A DNA stretch of 64,000 bases from positions 4,286,545 to 4,350,544 of the forward strand of contig CM059971.1 in assembly GCA_030490835.1 (NCBI GenBank), in the 5' to 3' direction. How positions within the stretch are numbered: position 1 is the stretch's first letter; each line of letters begins with the position of its first letter. Below the pieces are notes generated by a model. The model saw only the letters and a program-made list of their open reading frames with translations, did no database searches and was not told the DNA's origin. Shown here one piece after another: positions 27,086 through 40,300 of this stretch. Source of the DNA: Annona cherimola. Lineage: Eukaryota; Streptophyta; Magnoliopsida; Magnoliales; Annonaceae. A program made the position numbers and the translations under genes.

Positions 27086-28699
27086 GTATAGGAAGATTTT
27101 TCGATCCCATCTTTTGGGGCACCCAACAATAGTCTCATGCGGCGCAGATTTCAACTCGTTCATTCTCCACAACGAGGATCGGTTGTTTGAGAATAGGGCT
27201 CCTGCTAACATCCCAGGCATGCTCAGGGATCTCACCATGCTTAGGATTATTGGTGATCACCACAAGCGACTTCAAGCAGCCGCACTCACCCTCTTTGCTA
27301 CCATCAAAGCTCGCAATAGCTACCTCATCTCTGATATTGAAAAAAGTGCAATCGGGATCATAAACACCTAGAAAGGCAACAAAACTCTCGTTTTCTGCAA
27401 CGAAACCCGCAAGGCATGTTAATTCATCTCCTCACTTGATCAACGTCTACTGGAATAAAGGTTAGTTCTAATATGAATAGAAATTACATTTGTACTTATA
27501 TACACAGTTCAGAATATAACCTAACATTTTCAACCATTTTTACTACAAAATGTTAACACATCTAGCTATCTTTTTGTTGCCAAATTTTAATGTGGTTGAA
27601 CTTGATACCAAAGGCAGTTCAGTATTATATCAGTTTAAACCAAAGATGTATTATTATATGCAGCTAAATTTTAACAGCTATATTAAATATAATTTTTGGC
27701 TGTGTTCGATTTAAAAATAGTCACACTTAACCAAACATTTTCATTCAAAAACAACCAAGTATTTATAATTAAATAATACATTGAAGCCAAAATAACCACA
27801 CATTTTTTAACCATTTTTAGAAGGTAATATAATATACAGTGGTCATGCAAGAATCCTCAATATAACACTTTTTTTAGTTTATATTTTAAATTCTAAACCA
27901 TTTAATATTTAATAAAAGGATATTGGGAAAAGGAGGTGTGTGTATATATGGAGCCTTTATGCTTGTTATAAGTATTGAATTGTTGCTTTCTTACATTTTT
28001 GTGGTTATATGAATTAATAAGGGTAAATTTTGTGATCGTATTTGGAATTTAACTTTTGGAATTGTATATATTTATGACATGGATTAATTAAAATTTTATG
28101 TGACATAGTTTATGTTCAGTGTGATAGTGAAACAAATTTTGAGTTTGGGCTCAGGAGATAGTGAGACAGCTCAAATCCTGCATAGATTTACTACTTTCAT
28201 GAAAGGATTAGTTTCATTCCCCAATATTAATCTCCCTAGGACAACTTATGCTAAGGTAATTCATGTAAGTGTAACCTTTTATCATGTCTTTTGTTTAATT
28301 TGTCAGAAATATGTAGTTAGACGAATTTCTATATCTGTAGTAGTTTATTTGATCTTATATTTTTTGACTTGTTAATAATTTTAAATGTGTTACACAAATG
28401 CAAAAGCTAGGTTCTAATTAGATGATAGCTTGACATAAGTCTCTGGTTTAATATGCAAGACATCAGATAAAGGCAATTACAAAGACAATATTGCAATAGA
28501 GGAGAGAAAAGAAAGAAAGCAATGATGAGAGAAGGATGGGTTTTTTGAATATTTTGCTAAGCCAAATGGATCTCTCCCAAGAGGAGATACTTAGCTTGGT
28601 TTTTGATCTACTAATAGGAGGTTATGAAACAACAGCTAAGCTAATCACTGTCATTGCCAAGTTCTTTTGTGATTGCCCCAGGGCGTTGAGAGGACTAAG
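27086..28699 (+). pseudogene. P450 copy B, exons 2-4 only
   Basis: Intron 1-like sequence starts near 26640; exon 1 is missing. Exon 2 (27086-27413) reads through GHPTIVSCGADFNSFILHNE and on to KTLVFCNETRK, with one stop (ACC TAG for the expected T-W, at 27370). Exon 3 (28109-28264) is open, with one extra Asn codon. Exon 4 (28455-28699) has a TAG in its basic linker, a lost acceptor (aatat/gcaaga), an I-helix reading IGGYETTA, and a donor mutated from GT to GA. Exons 5-7 are absent. Pieces of intron 5 follow at about 29230-29425 and 31020-31540. Same family as copies A and C. Confidence 0.8.
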
Positions 28700-29440
28700 G
28701 ATAAGATTATCATCTCTAATTTACTAAGATATATATATATATATATAATGGCTAGCTTGATAATCTATCATCTTTAGCTACATGAGAAACATTTCAAGGT
28801 AGTTGTCAACATCGGCCACAAAATGAGGCTCATCTGTATTTGAATATATCAATATTTTATACAATTATTTATTTAGATAAAATTATTATTTAGACAAGTG
28901 TGCAACTTAGGTGGGGTGCCCGTAGGTCGACCTGTTAGCTAGTTTAAAATGAGTAAAGTAGATTTCTATTTTCCTATGTGGAGAATAGGGTATATTCTAA
29001 ATAAAAAATATCTAGTTCAATTAGGATAGAGTAAAGGTCTGGAAACCATGAACCAACCCGAATTGATAATATATATTTACCATATCTTTTACGAAATATG
29101 TTGCATATTTAAGCACATAAAAATTCGTTTAATTTATTGATTATTTAATAAATTTAATAAATATATTTTAATATTAATTATTACCATATTGATTACAAGT
29201 TGTTAAGTAAGATTTGCAAAGGAATCATTTCATTAAACGTATCCCTTTAAATGCAATCAAAATTAACATTTAATATAGCTACTAAAAATTTAATTACAAT
29301 ATCAATAAACTTTCTCTACAACTAGCATAGGATTTGGTATCAAATGTAGTTAAATCTTTGGTAGCATTTGATCATAATCATAGTAGAATTAAAATTTTGG
29401 CTTCACAGAAGTGGGCATAGAGAGAGAGAGAGAGTTATAT

Positions 29441-29793
29441 TCAAGTATAGCACAACTGCACCATAATTATGGCGCAATTGCTTAAAAAGGGCCCCACATG
29501 GTTATAAAATTATTAATCTATTTCACCTATTATATTTAAAATAATGTATTCTATTACCATACTAATTGGATATGTTTATGGACCTCATCTGAAAATAGTA
29601 CAAATTCAATATAATAAAATAGTTTGATGCAAATAATAATTTTAAAATTATTTTTTCAAGATGTAAACCATTTGCTATAAAATTTATATATAGATAAATA
29701 ATTATATAAAGTTTTATTGCAATCTAATATGTGGGGCCCATTTTTTGGCAAATGTAACGCTGTTCTGGCGCAATTGCGTACACCGGAACAGGT
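29441..29793 (-). mobile_element. MITE family Q, copy 1 (reversed)
   Basis: About 350 bp. Its reverse complement aligns along its length with 30285-30640 and 30670-31010. Shared marks are 'aaattttatag-aaatg-tttacat' and 'ggggcccttttta'. Ends carry gcaattgcg and ttgcgcca-like motifs. Non-coding. Confidence 0.55.

Positions 29794-29843
<50 letters not shown>
29792..29843. repeat. (TA)n followed by (GA)n microsatellite
   Basis: About 20 bp of TA repeats followed by about 28 bp of GA repeats, abutting the left end of palindrome P3. A shorter (AG)n lies at 29418-29433. Confidence 0.85.
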
Positions 29844-30228
29844 TTGTTAGCCCACACTAAGTAAATGTCTCGCTTAGCCAACCTCAAAAAACTCATTTAC
29901 AGTAATTTTTTTGCTTTTTTCTTCATACAATTGTTTATCTAAGCGTATTTAACATCAAAACCACGTTTCACCATTTTTGGATATGTGTATTTAATTTTTT
30001 ATAATTTAAAAAATAATAATATTTTAAATACATATATACAACACTTAGATGTTTAAAAATCTCAAAAAAATATATACATATCCAAAAATGGTGAAACTTG
30101 GTTTATATGTTAAATACACTTACATAAACAAGTGTATAAAGAAAAAATAAAAAAAATTGTTATAGATGAGCTTTTTGAGGTGGGCTAAACTTAACATTTA
30201 TTTAGCCCGGGCTAACAGGATTACTCCT
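29844..30228. mobile_element. Palindromic element P3
   Basis: Left cap gttagcccacactaagt, right cap tttagcccgggctaacagg. The inner arms read accatttttggatatgtg and the mirrored catatccaaaaatggtgaa. Caps belong to the same class as P2 and P4. It sits inside a TA-rich microsatellite, so no target duplication can be resolved. Confidence 0.65.
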
Positions 30229-30280
30229 TATATATATATATATGTATGTATGTATGCATGTATGTATGTATGTATGTATA
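30221..30280. repeat. (TA)n/(TATG)n microsatellite
   Basis: TA repeats pass into TATG repeats, with one GCATG interruption, between P3 and the second Q element. Confidence 0.85.
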
Positions 30281-30284
30281 GGAG

Positions 30285-30640
30285 AACCTTTCCTATGCAT
30301 TTGTCTGCATTGTAATTAATGATGCATTTGGTCCAAAATGCGCCTATTTGTATTTAAATGTATTCATATTTTATACAATTATTTATTTATATATAAATTT
30401 TATAGCAAATGGTATACATGTTGAAAAACAACTTTAAAATTATTATTTACATCGAACTATTTTATTTGATTGTATTTATACCATTTTCAGATGGGGCTCA
30501 TACACATATTCAATTGGGACAAAAATTAGAATGATAATAGAATACATAATTCTAAATACAATAGGTAGAGTATATTATAATTTTATGACCATGTAGGGCC
30601 CATTTTTGAGGTAACTGAAGATGCACCTGAATATTTATTT
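30285..30640 (+). mobile_element. MITE family Q, copy 2
   Basis: Direct-orientation copy. It contains the shared marks atataaattttatagcaaa, ccaattgggac and catgtagggcccattttt. No target duplication identified. Confidence 0.5.
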
Positions 30641-30669
30641 TTCTATCTGTATATATATGATATATATTC

Positions 30670-31010
30670 TTGTGCAATAAAATTGCACCATAATTAACAG
30701 TGAATTTGGCTAAACATGGGCTCCACATGCACTTAAATATATTGATATTTTATATAATTATTTACCTATATATAAATTTTATAGTAAATGATTTACATAT
30801 TGAAAAAACTACTTTTAAGTTGTTATTTACATCAAACTATTTTATTATATTGAATTGTAATAGGTTGAAATGCGGTCCTAACACATATCCAATTGAGATG
30901 AAAATTTGTATGGTAATAAAATACATAATTCTAAACCTAATGGGTGGATTCGATTATAATTTTCGTTTCATATGGAGCTCATTTTTAAGCAACTACGCAT
31001 GAATATTTCT
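30670..31010 (+). mobile_element. MITE family Q, copy 3
   Basis: Direct-orientation copy, next to copy 2. Left end ttgcaccataatt, right end ttttaagcaactacgc. The open frame at 30700-31002 runs through it but is not conserved in the other copies. Confidence 0.5.
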
Positions 31011-31664
31011 CTATATGTATGTTCCACTTTCTTGTAGCATTATTATTAAGAGTATTACACATTTGCCGCCTAATTTGGTTGTCCTAAATTTAGTTGAGTG
31101 CTGAATTTGAGTAGTTTTTGACCTTCTGATTCATTTGCTACAATAAAATGTAGCATTTATCAGAATTGTTCACTACAAAAATTTTAGCTATCGGCAACTG
31201 ACATAAAAAGCGAAACTTAGTTGTTAATAATAGGTTGCATATGTCATGTAGTACTTCATTATTTTTCACAGGACAGTCAAACTTTGTAGTGGTTGTAAAA
31301 CATTATCATAAGCAAACAAAATTTTCCTCATCATAAGTAAGAAAAAATTAATTGCTCTTAAAAATTTTAATCGTAAGAAATTTTCTCTTCACACATACAT
31401 TTTTGTTGCCCGAAGCAAACTTTCTTGGAGTGGTTTTTGATGTCAATGGAACATCATATGAAAAGGTGCTTATATACAACATGTTGACGACTCTTTAGGT
31501 TTCAGATAAACTTGTAATAATGGGTGGTTGGCATTTGGCTGGGCCTACCAGACTCCAGAGAGTAAAGCTTGCGGAAGAAGGGAAACGTTGACTAGATCTA
31601 GATCAGCAGACGAGACAGAAAGAAATCCTCTTCCCCTCTCTCTCACCGATCATCGCTTGCAACC

Positions 31665-32042
31665 ATGGCTGACGCTCTGCTATCGATTGCTCTGGAGAAG
31701 CTCAACCAAGTCCTCGGACGGCAGCTCTCACTGTTCGCAGGCGCCACCCGTGAGCTTGAAAAGCTCAGAGACACCTTCCAATCTATCCGAGCCCTTCTTG
31801 CTGATGCTGAGACTAGGCAAGCTACTGAGGAAAGTGTGAATCTGTGGCTGTCAAGACTCCGCGCCGTCGCATACGACATCGACGATTTGCTAGACGATTG
31901 GGTGGTATCCGGGCTTGAAGGAGAATACGAAGCAAAGCGTGATGATGATGATGCCAGAAACAAGGTGCATGCTTGCTTCCTTTCACCTTACACCGCTTTG
32001 GATGAATTAACCTCCTGGTATAAAATTGCACGGAGCAAATGA
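31665..32042 (+). pseudogene. NLR coiled-coil (Rx_N-type) exon
   Basis: 125 codons from an ATG in a good plant initiation context (aaccATGG). The N-terminus of CC-NB-LRR immune receptors is clear: MADALLSIALEKL, then LRDTFQSIRALLADAETRQ, then an EDVID-like VAYDIDDLLDDW near residue 70. The frame ends in TGA right after YKIARSK, where an intact receptor would run on into the NB-ARC domain. The last 70 bp are homologous to the start of the NB-ARC part at 37381, so the join was duplicated or these are two fragments. Codon use is GC-richer than its surroundings. It may still be transcribed as a CC-only peptide. Confidence 0.8.
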
Positions 32043-32250
32043 TGATTCCTTCACTAATTATTGATTTCTTTAACATTCGTTGTAGAGCTTATTCTCCTTA
32101 TTATGTGATATAAACTTAATCTACTATTATTTTATCTTATCCCAAGAAGTTATAAGTAATTGATATAAGGAAGAGTGGTAACTGGATACGTGTGGTCTTT
32201 TGCTCTTTCTCGTTTCTCTAGAGCACATATTTTCCTCGGGATTTTGTAAC

Positions 32251-32625
32251 GGAGGAATTATCCTGTTAATTTAGTTAAGCAACTGGCTCACTTAGTCCAC
32301 TTTAAAAACTTAGTTCATCTCCAAAAACTCATTTAAAACACCTATTTTTTTTCTTCATATACTTGTTTATGTAAGTATATTTAACATATAAACTAAGTTT
32401 TACCATTTTTGGATATATGTATATATTTTTTTGAAATTTTTATAAATGTTAAAAAATCTCAAAAAATATATACACATATCTAAAAATAGTAAAACTTAGT
32501 TTATATATTAAATACACTTAGCCGAACAAGTATATCAAGAAAAAGCAAAAAATAGGTGTTTTAAAGTTTTTTAAGATGAGTTAAGTGAGTCATTTGCTTA
32601 ACCCGGGCTACTAGGGTCATTTCTC
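32251..32625. mobile_element. Palindromic element P4
   Basis: Long arms of about 180 bp. Left cap ggaggaattatcctgtta then agttaagcaactggctcac; right cap gctactagggtcatttctc. Flanked by ttttgtaac (32242-32250) and ttttgtaat (32626-32634), a 9-bp direct repeat with one mismatch. Shared core text in both arms. Confidence 0.75.
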
Positions 32626-32808
32626 TTTTGTAATATGTACATTTCGGGATTCTATAATGTGAGTATTATGGAGGAAACTCTAGACTTATTTAATCGTGTG
32701 TGTTTGGAAAGTAATAACATTTTTGGATAAAAAACTTTTAGTATGGAAAGTTTTTAATAGAAGAAAATGAGATAATATGGTATAGATCTTTTTAAACTAG
32801 ATTTCAGA

Positions 32809-33126
32809 CTTGTCCAAAAGCATAATTTTTTTTATTTTCTTAAACTTTTTCATAAACATATTAATCTATTTGTATTTAGTCTATAAATTAAACTTTACCA
32901 TTTTTTGATATGCATATATATATATATATTGGATTTTTAAAAATATGGGCATTTAAGTCATTTTAAATTATTTAATATACTTAAATACCCCTTTTTTAGA
33001 AATCTAAAATAAATATATACATATGTCTAAATCGGTGAAAATTTGATTTATAGATTAAATACAAGCAAATTAACATGTTTATAAAATAAATTTCAATAAA
33101 ACGAAAAAATATGTTTTTTGGACAAG
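32809..33126. mobile_element. Palindromic element P5
   Basis: Cap class of its own: cttgtccaaaagcat on the left, mirrored as ttttttggacaag on the right. The inner arms carry the shared 'attaatct-tttgtattta' and 'aaactttaccatttttt' lines. Confidence 0.6.
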
Positions 33127-33390
33127 ATCATTTTGCTTTTTCCTACAGCCATATCTATGCCAAAAAATGTCTGCCTATATCTAATATTATTCTTATATTA
33201 AAAGTAGTTTATATATTGATATCGAAATATTATTTTATAAACAGAAATAATTATATGGAAACAAATTACCTCTGTTTGTCTAGCCTTTTTTTTATTAAAA
33301 TATATAATTTTTTATAGTACGTAAAAAGCGAGTACTATTAAATCTGTGAGTTATGTATGGGGTTGATATTAATGCCAAGCATAAGAAGAG

Positions 33391-33738
33391 GCAAAATGTT
33401 TCAATGTAATGCAGGTGTAAAATCTACTTTTTTTTTAAATTATTTTGAAAATTTTTGAAATTTTTTTATAACATTATTAGTCTAGGTGTATTTAATTTAT
33501 AAATGAAGTTTTAACATTTTTGTGGTGTGTACTATGTTTTTTACTTTTAAAATACGGAGTTTTTGTAGTCATTTTTAAATGACTAAAATACCCTTATTTC
33601 TAAAAAATAAAAAATATTAGATTTTTAAAAATGGTAAAACTTAATATATACTTTAAATATGGCTAAATTAATGGTTTTATAAAAAAAATTTCACAAAAAA
33701 TTTTAAAAAGTGGATTTTATGCATTGAAACATCAGATC
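33391..33738. mobile_element. Palindromic element P6
   Basis: Caps gcaaaatgtttcaatgtaat and the mirrored tgcattgaaacatc, followed inward by aaaatctac/gtggatttt. The core is as in the rest of the family. It lies about 10 bp from P7. Confidence 0.6.
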
Positions 33739-33744
33739 TGATCA

Positions 33745-34122
33745 TCTGCTCTCGGGAGCATTGAGGCCCGGGCACATATACCTATTTTTAAAAAAAAAAA
33801 ATTTAAAATTTTTTCATTAACTTGTTAACCTAAGTTTATTTAACGTATGTATCAATGTTTATCATTTTTGGATATTTTTATATATTTATTTCGGATTTTT
33901 AAAAATTAGTAGCATTTTAGTAATTTAAAATTACTTAAAATGCTACTGATTTTCAAAAATAAAAATTAAATATCTAAAATACTCTAAAAATGATAAAAAT
34001 TTATACGCATATTAAATACACATAGATTAATAATATTGTAAAAAAATTTCAAAAAAAATTAAAAAATAGGTGTATGCTCCTAGGAACATGCAGCGTTGCA
34101 TGCTCCCAAGAGCATTCTATGG
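33745..34122. mobile_element. Palindromic element P7
   Basis: GC-rich caps: tgctctcgggagcattg on the left, mirrored as gcatgctcccaagagcat on the right. Each cap also contains a small internal palindrome. Inside them the usual core begins at acctattttt. The caps are unlike those of the other elements. Confidence 0.6.
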
Positions 34123-37100
34123 GGGTCCTTTTTGGAAGTTTTATTTGTATTAATGTCATCTGTTTCTATTATAACTTCGGCTTTTAGCTTTTATAGGAGT
34201 TTAGTTTTGTACAAACTTCTTAGTCCATAGTTCAAATCCTACATTAAATTTGGTAGTTAATATATCATAATTGGTAACTAACCTATTTGCTTTTGTATTT
34301 TTCTATTTGTGAGGATTAATATGGCTTTTGAAACTAATATGGAAAAGTATGATCAATGGTTCCTATTCAATGTGCTTCAATTTCTAAGACTTCCCTCATA
34401 AGTTGACCATATAACAATTTGTTCGCGTCTTAATTGTATCCATGCACACATGGGCTTAAGTATGGATTAATTCCATATCTTTGTCGTAGAACAACCTAAC
34501 TAATTAACCAACAAAAGTTATGTTTTGTGGTTTTGAAATTCTGAATGATTATTTTTATTAATTCATATAAATTATTTATTTTGATTGGTTCGATAAATAA
34601 TAATATAAATAATGAAACTATATAGATTAAGCCTTTGTGGTTTACTGGAATAAGAAAAATAAATTCACAACATTATATTTTAAAGTTAATTCTTATATAT
34701 TTAATTATTGATGAATTAAATTAAAAATATATATTTTGATTTAAATTTAATTCTAAGTGAATTATAAAATTGTCCAAATTTAATTCTTAGTAAATTAAGT
34801 ATACATTGGAGGTATCGACACTGATAATAAAAAATAACTTCAATAAAGTACAATTAAAGTTCTATTACACGACAAGAAGTTAGTGTTTAGGCTGGAGATT
34901 CAAAGACAATTGTAGAAGTGGACTCGTGGTAATTTAATTAGGACTTTATAAATGCATTGAGCTTTCCCACAACCTTACCTATTAATTGGGTGACCATAGT
35001 AGCTATGTGTAGATTTTAATTGTTCTTAAAATTGGAAAAGTAAATTCATATGTTAGGTGAATGGATTAATAATGCTCAAATGTTTGGAGTAAAAGACTTA
35101 ATTATATGATGTATATATTTTTGATAGTAGTCATATTTTTGTTATTATTTTTTCTTCTAAATAAACTTGGTTTGTCAAAAGACAATACTGCGTCCTTGTT
35201 CGTTGTCCTTGTTCGTTAATTGGTGTAGACGTAGACGTTCGGTGGGAAACCTTGATAGACTTACCATAGCAAAGAGAATAGGCTTATAAGACAAATACAC
35301 ACTCCCCATATTGAGGTGAATTTATAGTCTTATTTAATTTATATTTAAATTTTGCTTCAGCTGTATCAGAGCAAGAAAATGTCTTCCTTGCCAGTTGGTT
35401 TGAATATTCTCAACATTAATATTGTTCTGATTCGTGTGTCATATGTTGATAATAATGACGAAAAATTTTCATATATTGTAAATAAAATTTTATTTAATCA
35501 AAAGTTGATAATAAATTTGTTAGTCATGGGTTGATAATAATAAAATTTTATTTATCATATGTCGATGATAGAAATAAATTTTTTGTGATAAATTGATAAT
35601 TATTAGTCTAGATCCAATATTATACTTATATTAGACTTAGTTTATAAATAGAAATAATTATATGGAAACAAATTACCTCTGTTTATCTAGCCAAATTTTT
35701 TTTACAAAGTATATTGTTTTTTATAGTAGGAAAAAAACCGAGTCGAATTAAATCTGGGAGTTATATATGTGACCTAGCAATTTGATGTTGATATTAATAT
35801 CATGGGTAAGCAGAGACTATGCCACATTTTTTTTATGTCTTTTTGGGAGTTCTTTGTTGATTGATTTAATATGAACTTTTATAGGAGTTTGATTTTGTTG
35901 TTCAAACTTCTTGCTCCATAGTTGAAATGTTTCAATTTGGATTTTCTCTACTTTAAATTCGCTAGTTAATATATAGTAATTGGTAACCAATTTATTTATT
36001 TTTAGTATTTTTTTAATCAAACTTGCTTTTATGAAACCCTTCTTCTATGTAACCTTTTATATCTTTAAAAATCTTATTGATGAAAAATTTATTTTATCAA
36101 TTATATTTATCATCATTTATATTATTGTAGAAACTCTCTCATTTGTTAGTATTAATGTATATGAGTTACATTAAATGTGTAAAATTAATATAATAAAATA
36201 ATTTTTTAGTAATATTTTCAACTTTTAAACCATCTAAAACATTATTATTATGTGGATAAATGATTTTATATAGTATTATTACATTTTAATACATATATGA
36301 ATGAATCTAAATATTTTCTAATTTATAATTTACACATAAATATATTCATTTTTTGAGCAAATAATGGCCCATGTACATATTTATTTGAATGAAACTTGAT
36401 TTTTATATAAATAAATGGTATTAAATACAATGAATAGATTAAATTTTAAATCATAAGCAACACCTTAAAAATTAAGAGGTTTCATGTTTTTTTAATTTGA
36501 TACAAAATTATGATAGAAAAGTATGATCAATGGTTCCTGTTTAACGTGCTTCAATTTTTGAGTCTTTTCTCATAAGTTGACCATATAAAATTTATTTATA
36601 TCATAATTGGATCTATGCATATATAGGTTGGCTTAAGTATTAGTTAATTCAATATCTTTGTTGTGGAATAAGCTAACTAGCCAACGAATATTTGTGTTTT
36701 GTGGTTCCGAAATTCTGCATGATTATTTTTTATTAGTTCATACATTATTATTTATTTTGATTAGTTCAAATAAGTAATAATGTAAACAATGAAATCACAT
36801 AGATAAAGCCTTGTGGTTTAATGGAATAAGAAAAAAATTCATAACATTATATTTTAAAGTTGATTCTTGGTGAATTAAATATAAATACATTTTTTGGTTT
36901 AAATTTAATTCTAAGGGAATTATAAAATTGTTTAATTTAATTTTTTAGTAAATTAAATATATATAGGAGTTGTCGACATTAATAATAAAAAATAATTTCA
37001 AAAAATACAATTAAAGTTCTATTATACGACCAATATTAATGTCTAAGCTAAAATTCAAAGACAAATTTCTAAAACAGATTTGTAATTATTTAATTAGGAT

Positions 37101-37380
37101 TTTTAAATGCAAGGAGAGCTTTCCATTATCTCACTTCTTAACTGGCTATCTAAAGAATCTATATGCGAATTTAATTGCTCTTAAAATTTTTTTAAAAAAA
37201 TATTCTTTTGTTAGGTGAATGGACCAATAACACTGATATCTTGAGTAAAAGAATTAATACATAATACATATTTTTGGTAGCGCTCATATTTTTTATGATT
37301 ATTTTTACATGTTGAAATAAACTTGGTTGGTCGGATGAGGATGCCACAGACCTGTTTATTAATTGATGGTAAAAATAAGC

Positions 37381-40300
37381 AGGTACGTGATTGCTTGCTT
37401 TCAACTTACACCGATTTGATCATGTAGCGTCCCGTTATAAGATTGCGCGACGCATATCAGAAATTAGGGAGAGGTTGGATCAGATTTACAAAGATAAAAA
37501 GCAGTTCAATTTCAGCAGCCGTTAGGTGATGGGCAGGGGCAGCTTGTAAGCAGTAGGCCTCCCACAGGTTCGCAGATTGAAGTAAAGATGATTGGCAGAG
37601 AGCAGGACAAGGTTGAAATCATAAACAAGCTAGTAAGCGGAAGTAGTAATGAGGATGGGCAGGTTCGTGTGACTGCTATTGTTGGCATCGGGGGCAGGGC
37701 AAAACCACTCTTGCTAGGGAAATCTACAACGACGAGAGTTTGAAGGTGCATTTTGATTTGATTTCATGGGCTTGTGTAACTGACATTTTTGATGCGACCA
37801 AGGTCATCAAAGCAATTTTGGAGGATCTAAAGGTAAAACCTACCACCCATGAACTAAGCCCATTGCAAAAAGAGCTCCGTGACAAACTAGACAGGCAACG
37901 CTTTTTGGTTGTTCTGGATGATATCTGGAATGAGGAAGAAGAAAAGTGGAATCCAGTAAAGGCTTGTTTAACAAGTGGAGTTGCTGGAAGTAGAATCTTA
38001 GTTACAACACGGAAACGGGAAGTAGCAACCGCCGTGGGTGCTGTCTACATCCGTGAGTTGCAATGCTTGTCAGAAGATGATTCTTGGAGCTTGTTTAGTG
38101 ATAAAGCTTCGCTGGGAGAAATGATAAAGGACCGTTCAGATTTACAAGATATAGCAAGAAAAATTGTCAGCAAGTGCAAAGGAGTGCCCCCTTTCAATCA
38201 AGGTCATGGGAAGTGCCATGAATGGCATGACGTCAGCAGAAGATTGGCAAAACACTTTGGACAGTCCAATGTGGTCACTACAAGCCGCCAAAAAGGAAAT
38301 TTTTCCTGCGTTGTGGCTCAGCTATTATAATCTTCCATCGGCTTGGAAACAATGTTTTGCATATTGTTCTATATACGAAAAGGATGAAGAGATGGATAAG
38401 GATGAGTTGGTTAAATTGTGGGTTGCACAGGGTTTTGTTCATGCAGACGGAAACAGAAAAGTGGAAGATATTTTGATGGTTTAGTGGCGCGGTCTATGTT
38501 CCAAAGAGCCGGAAGTGATGGAAGTTATTGTACAATGCACGACCTTCTTCATGATTTAGCAGAACTCATCACAAAGGATGAAACTTTCGTCTGTATGGGT
38601 GACAAGTCAAACCAATGCCCTGCTAATGTCCGTCATGCATCTTTACTTTTAAGTGAAAAGAACCCCAACATCAATTTCATTTCTTCTCGTGCAGCAAAAA
38701 CATTACGAACACTTTTTCTACATGATGTTGATAAAATTGATACAAGCCTTGATAATTTGTTTCGGCAAGTTAGATTTCTCCGAGCATTGGTTTTTAGAGG
38801 TTCAAAATTTAAGAAATTGCCAAGAACTATTAGGAAACTAAAGCATTTGAGATATTTGGATTTGTCTGTCTCTAAGATAATGGAGTTGCCGAATATCATC
38901 AGCAAAATGAAGCACTTGAAATATCTGGACTTGTATTATTCAAAATTGCGAGAGCTACCAAATGTCTTTGGAAAATTGAAGCAATTGGCATATCTGGACT
39001 TATCTTATTCAAAAATGGTTGAGTTGCCAGAATCAGTTTGTTATCTCCGCAATTTGCATACTTTGAAACTCAATAGTTGTTCTGAACTGAAAAAATTACC
39101 AAGAGGTATGGGTGGAATGGTTGGATTGAGACATCTTGAAATAAATTACACCTATAGCCTTGAGTATCTACCGGAAGGGATGGGTAGAATGACTTCCCTC
39201 GAAACATTAAGTAAATTCATTGTGGGAGGTGAAGGGGGATGTGAGGTTAACGAACTGCAGCAACTCAATTGTCTCCAAGGAAGTTTAGTAGTACAAAACC
39301 TAGAGAAGGTGTCGAGTACTGAAGAAGCCCGTAAAGCAGAATTACAGAACAAGCCAAACCTTCAGAGATTGGTCCTGCAAATGTCATTTTACCATTATGA
39401 AGAGCCAGTGACGTCAGGAAGATATGATGCAGAGATAGAGAGGATGGATGGTGTACTTCAAGGCCTACGTCCGCATGAGAATCTCGAAGAATTGGAACTA
39501 CATTGCAATAGGCGCAATTCAAAGTTTCCGAGTTGGTTGGAGGATTTGTCTTTCACAAAGTTAACCAAGTTGGAAATACGAGGTTTTGTTATTCGGTGTG
39601 AACAGAATAATCTGCCTGGGCTAGGGAAGTTACCTGCACTCAAATATCTCAGTTTGGTAGATATTGATTTGAAAAAGGTGGGTCATGAGTTCTACTATGG
39701 GAATAATAGCACTGATGTTTTTGCAGGAGGAATAAAATCAGTATTTCCAGAGCTGGAACAACTAATTTTCAAGGACATGCCTGAATTAGAGGAGTGGGAG
39801 TTGATGTCAGAACCAAATCGAGATATAATAATTATGCCACGTCTTTCTATCTTGAAGCTTAAAAATTGTCCGAAATTGATAGGGTTGCCTAATCACCTTG
39901 CCAATGCTCCTCTAACAAATCTACAGATTTCTGGCTGCCGGAGACTTAAATGGACAGAGTGCTCCTCTTCTTTTTCGCTCCTTGAAGAAATCAATTTATA
40001 CAGCAGCAGTGAATTTTTTGCAAGTGGTCTGCCGCATCTTCAAAAACTTAAGGAACTTCTCGTTCAAGAAATCGAAACTCTCCCAAATGAAGGATGGGAG
40101 CGCTTATTGGTTTTATGAAAACTTCAAATTCATGACTGCTTTGAATTGAAGTCTCTGCCTGATGGGTTAACACAACTTCAGTCGCTAGAGAAGCTTAAAA
40201 TTCGTGGATGCTGCAAAATTGAGTCATTGCCTGAGGGATTGGGACAACTCAAGAAACTTCAGTCTCTCGAGCTTAATGGTTTACAATTGTTGACTTATCT

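Larger units (their letters stand above)
29230..31540. other. Intron 5 remnants of copy B, filled with MITEs
   Basis: 29230-29425 matches intron 5 of copy A at about 23045-23235. 31020-31540 matches its later part, including the 'gttgcccgaa' and 'ttggcatttggc' lines. Between them lie three Q elements, palindrome P3 and microsatellites. Copy B similarity ends at about 31545, about 120 bp before the NLR start codon. Confidence 0.6.
33130..37380. repeat. Diverged tandem duplication between the two NLR parts
   Basis: Sequence at about 33180-33370 recurs at 35610-35830 (gaaataattatatggaaac). Sequence at about 34140-35180 recurs, with indels, at about 35830-37330 (for example 'agtatgatcaatggttcct' at 34346 and 36512). 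The second copy ends at the NB-ARC part. No gene is seen in either copy; small open frames such as 35817-36020 are not shared. Confidence 0.6.

Noticed and set aside
31643..32076. Minus-strand open frames opposite the NLR coiled-coil exon
   Set aside because: Shadow frames of a clearly coding plus strand.
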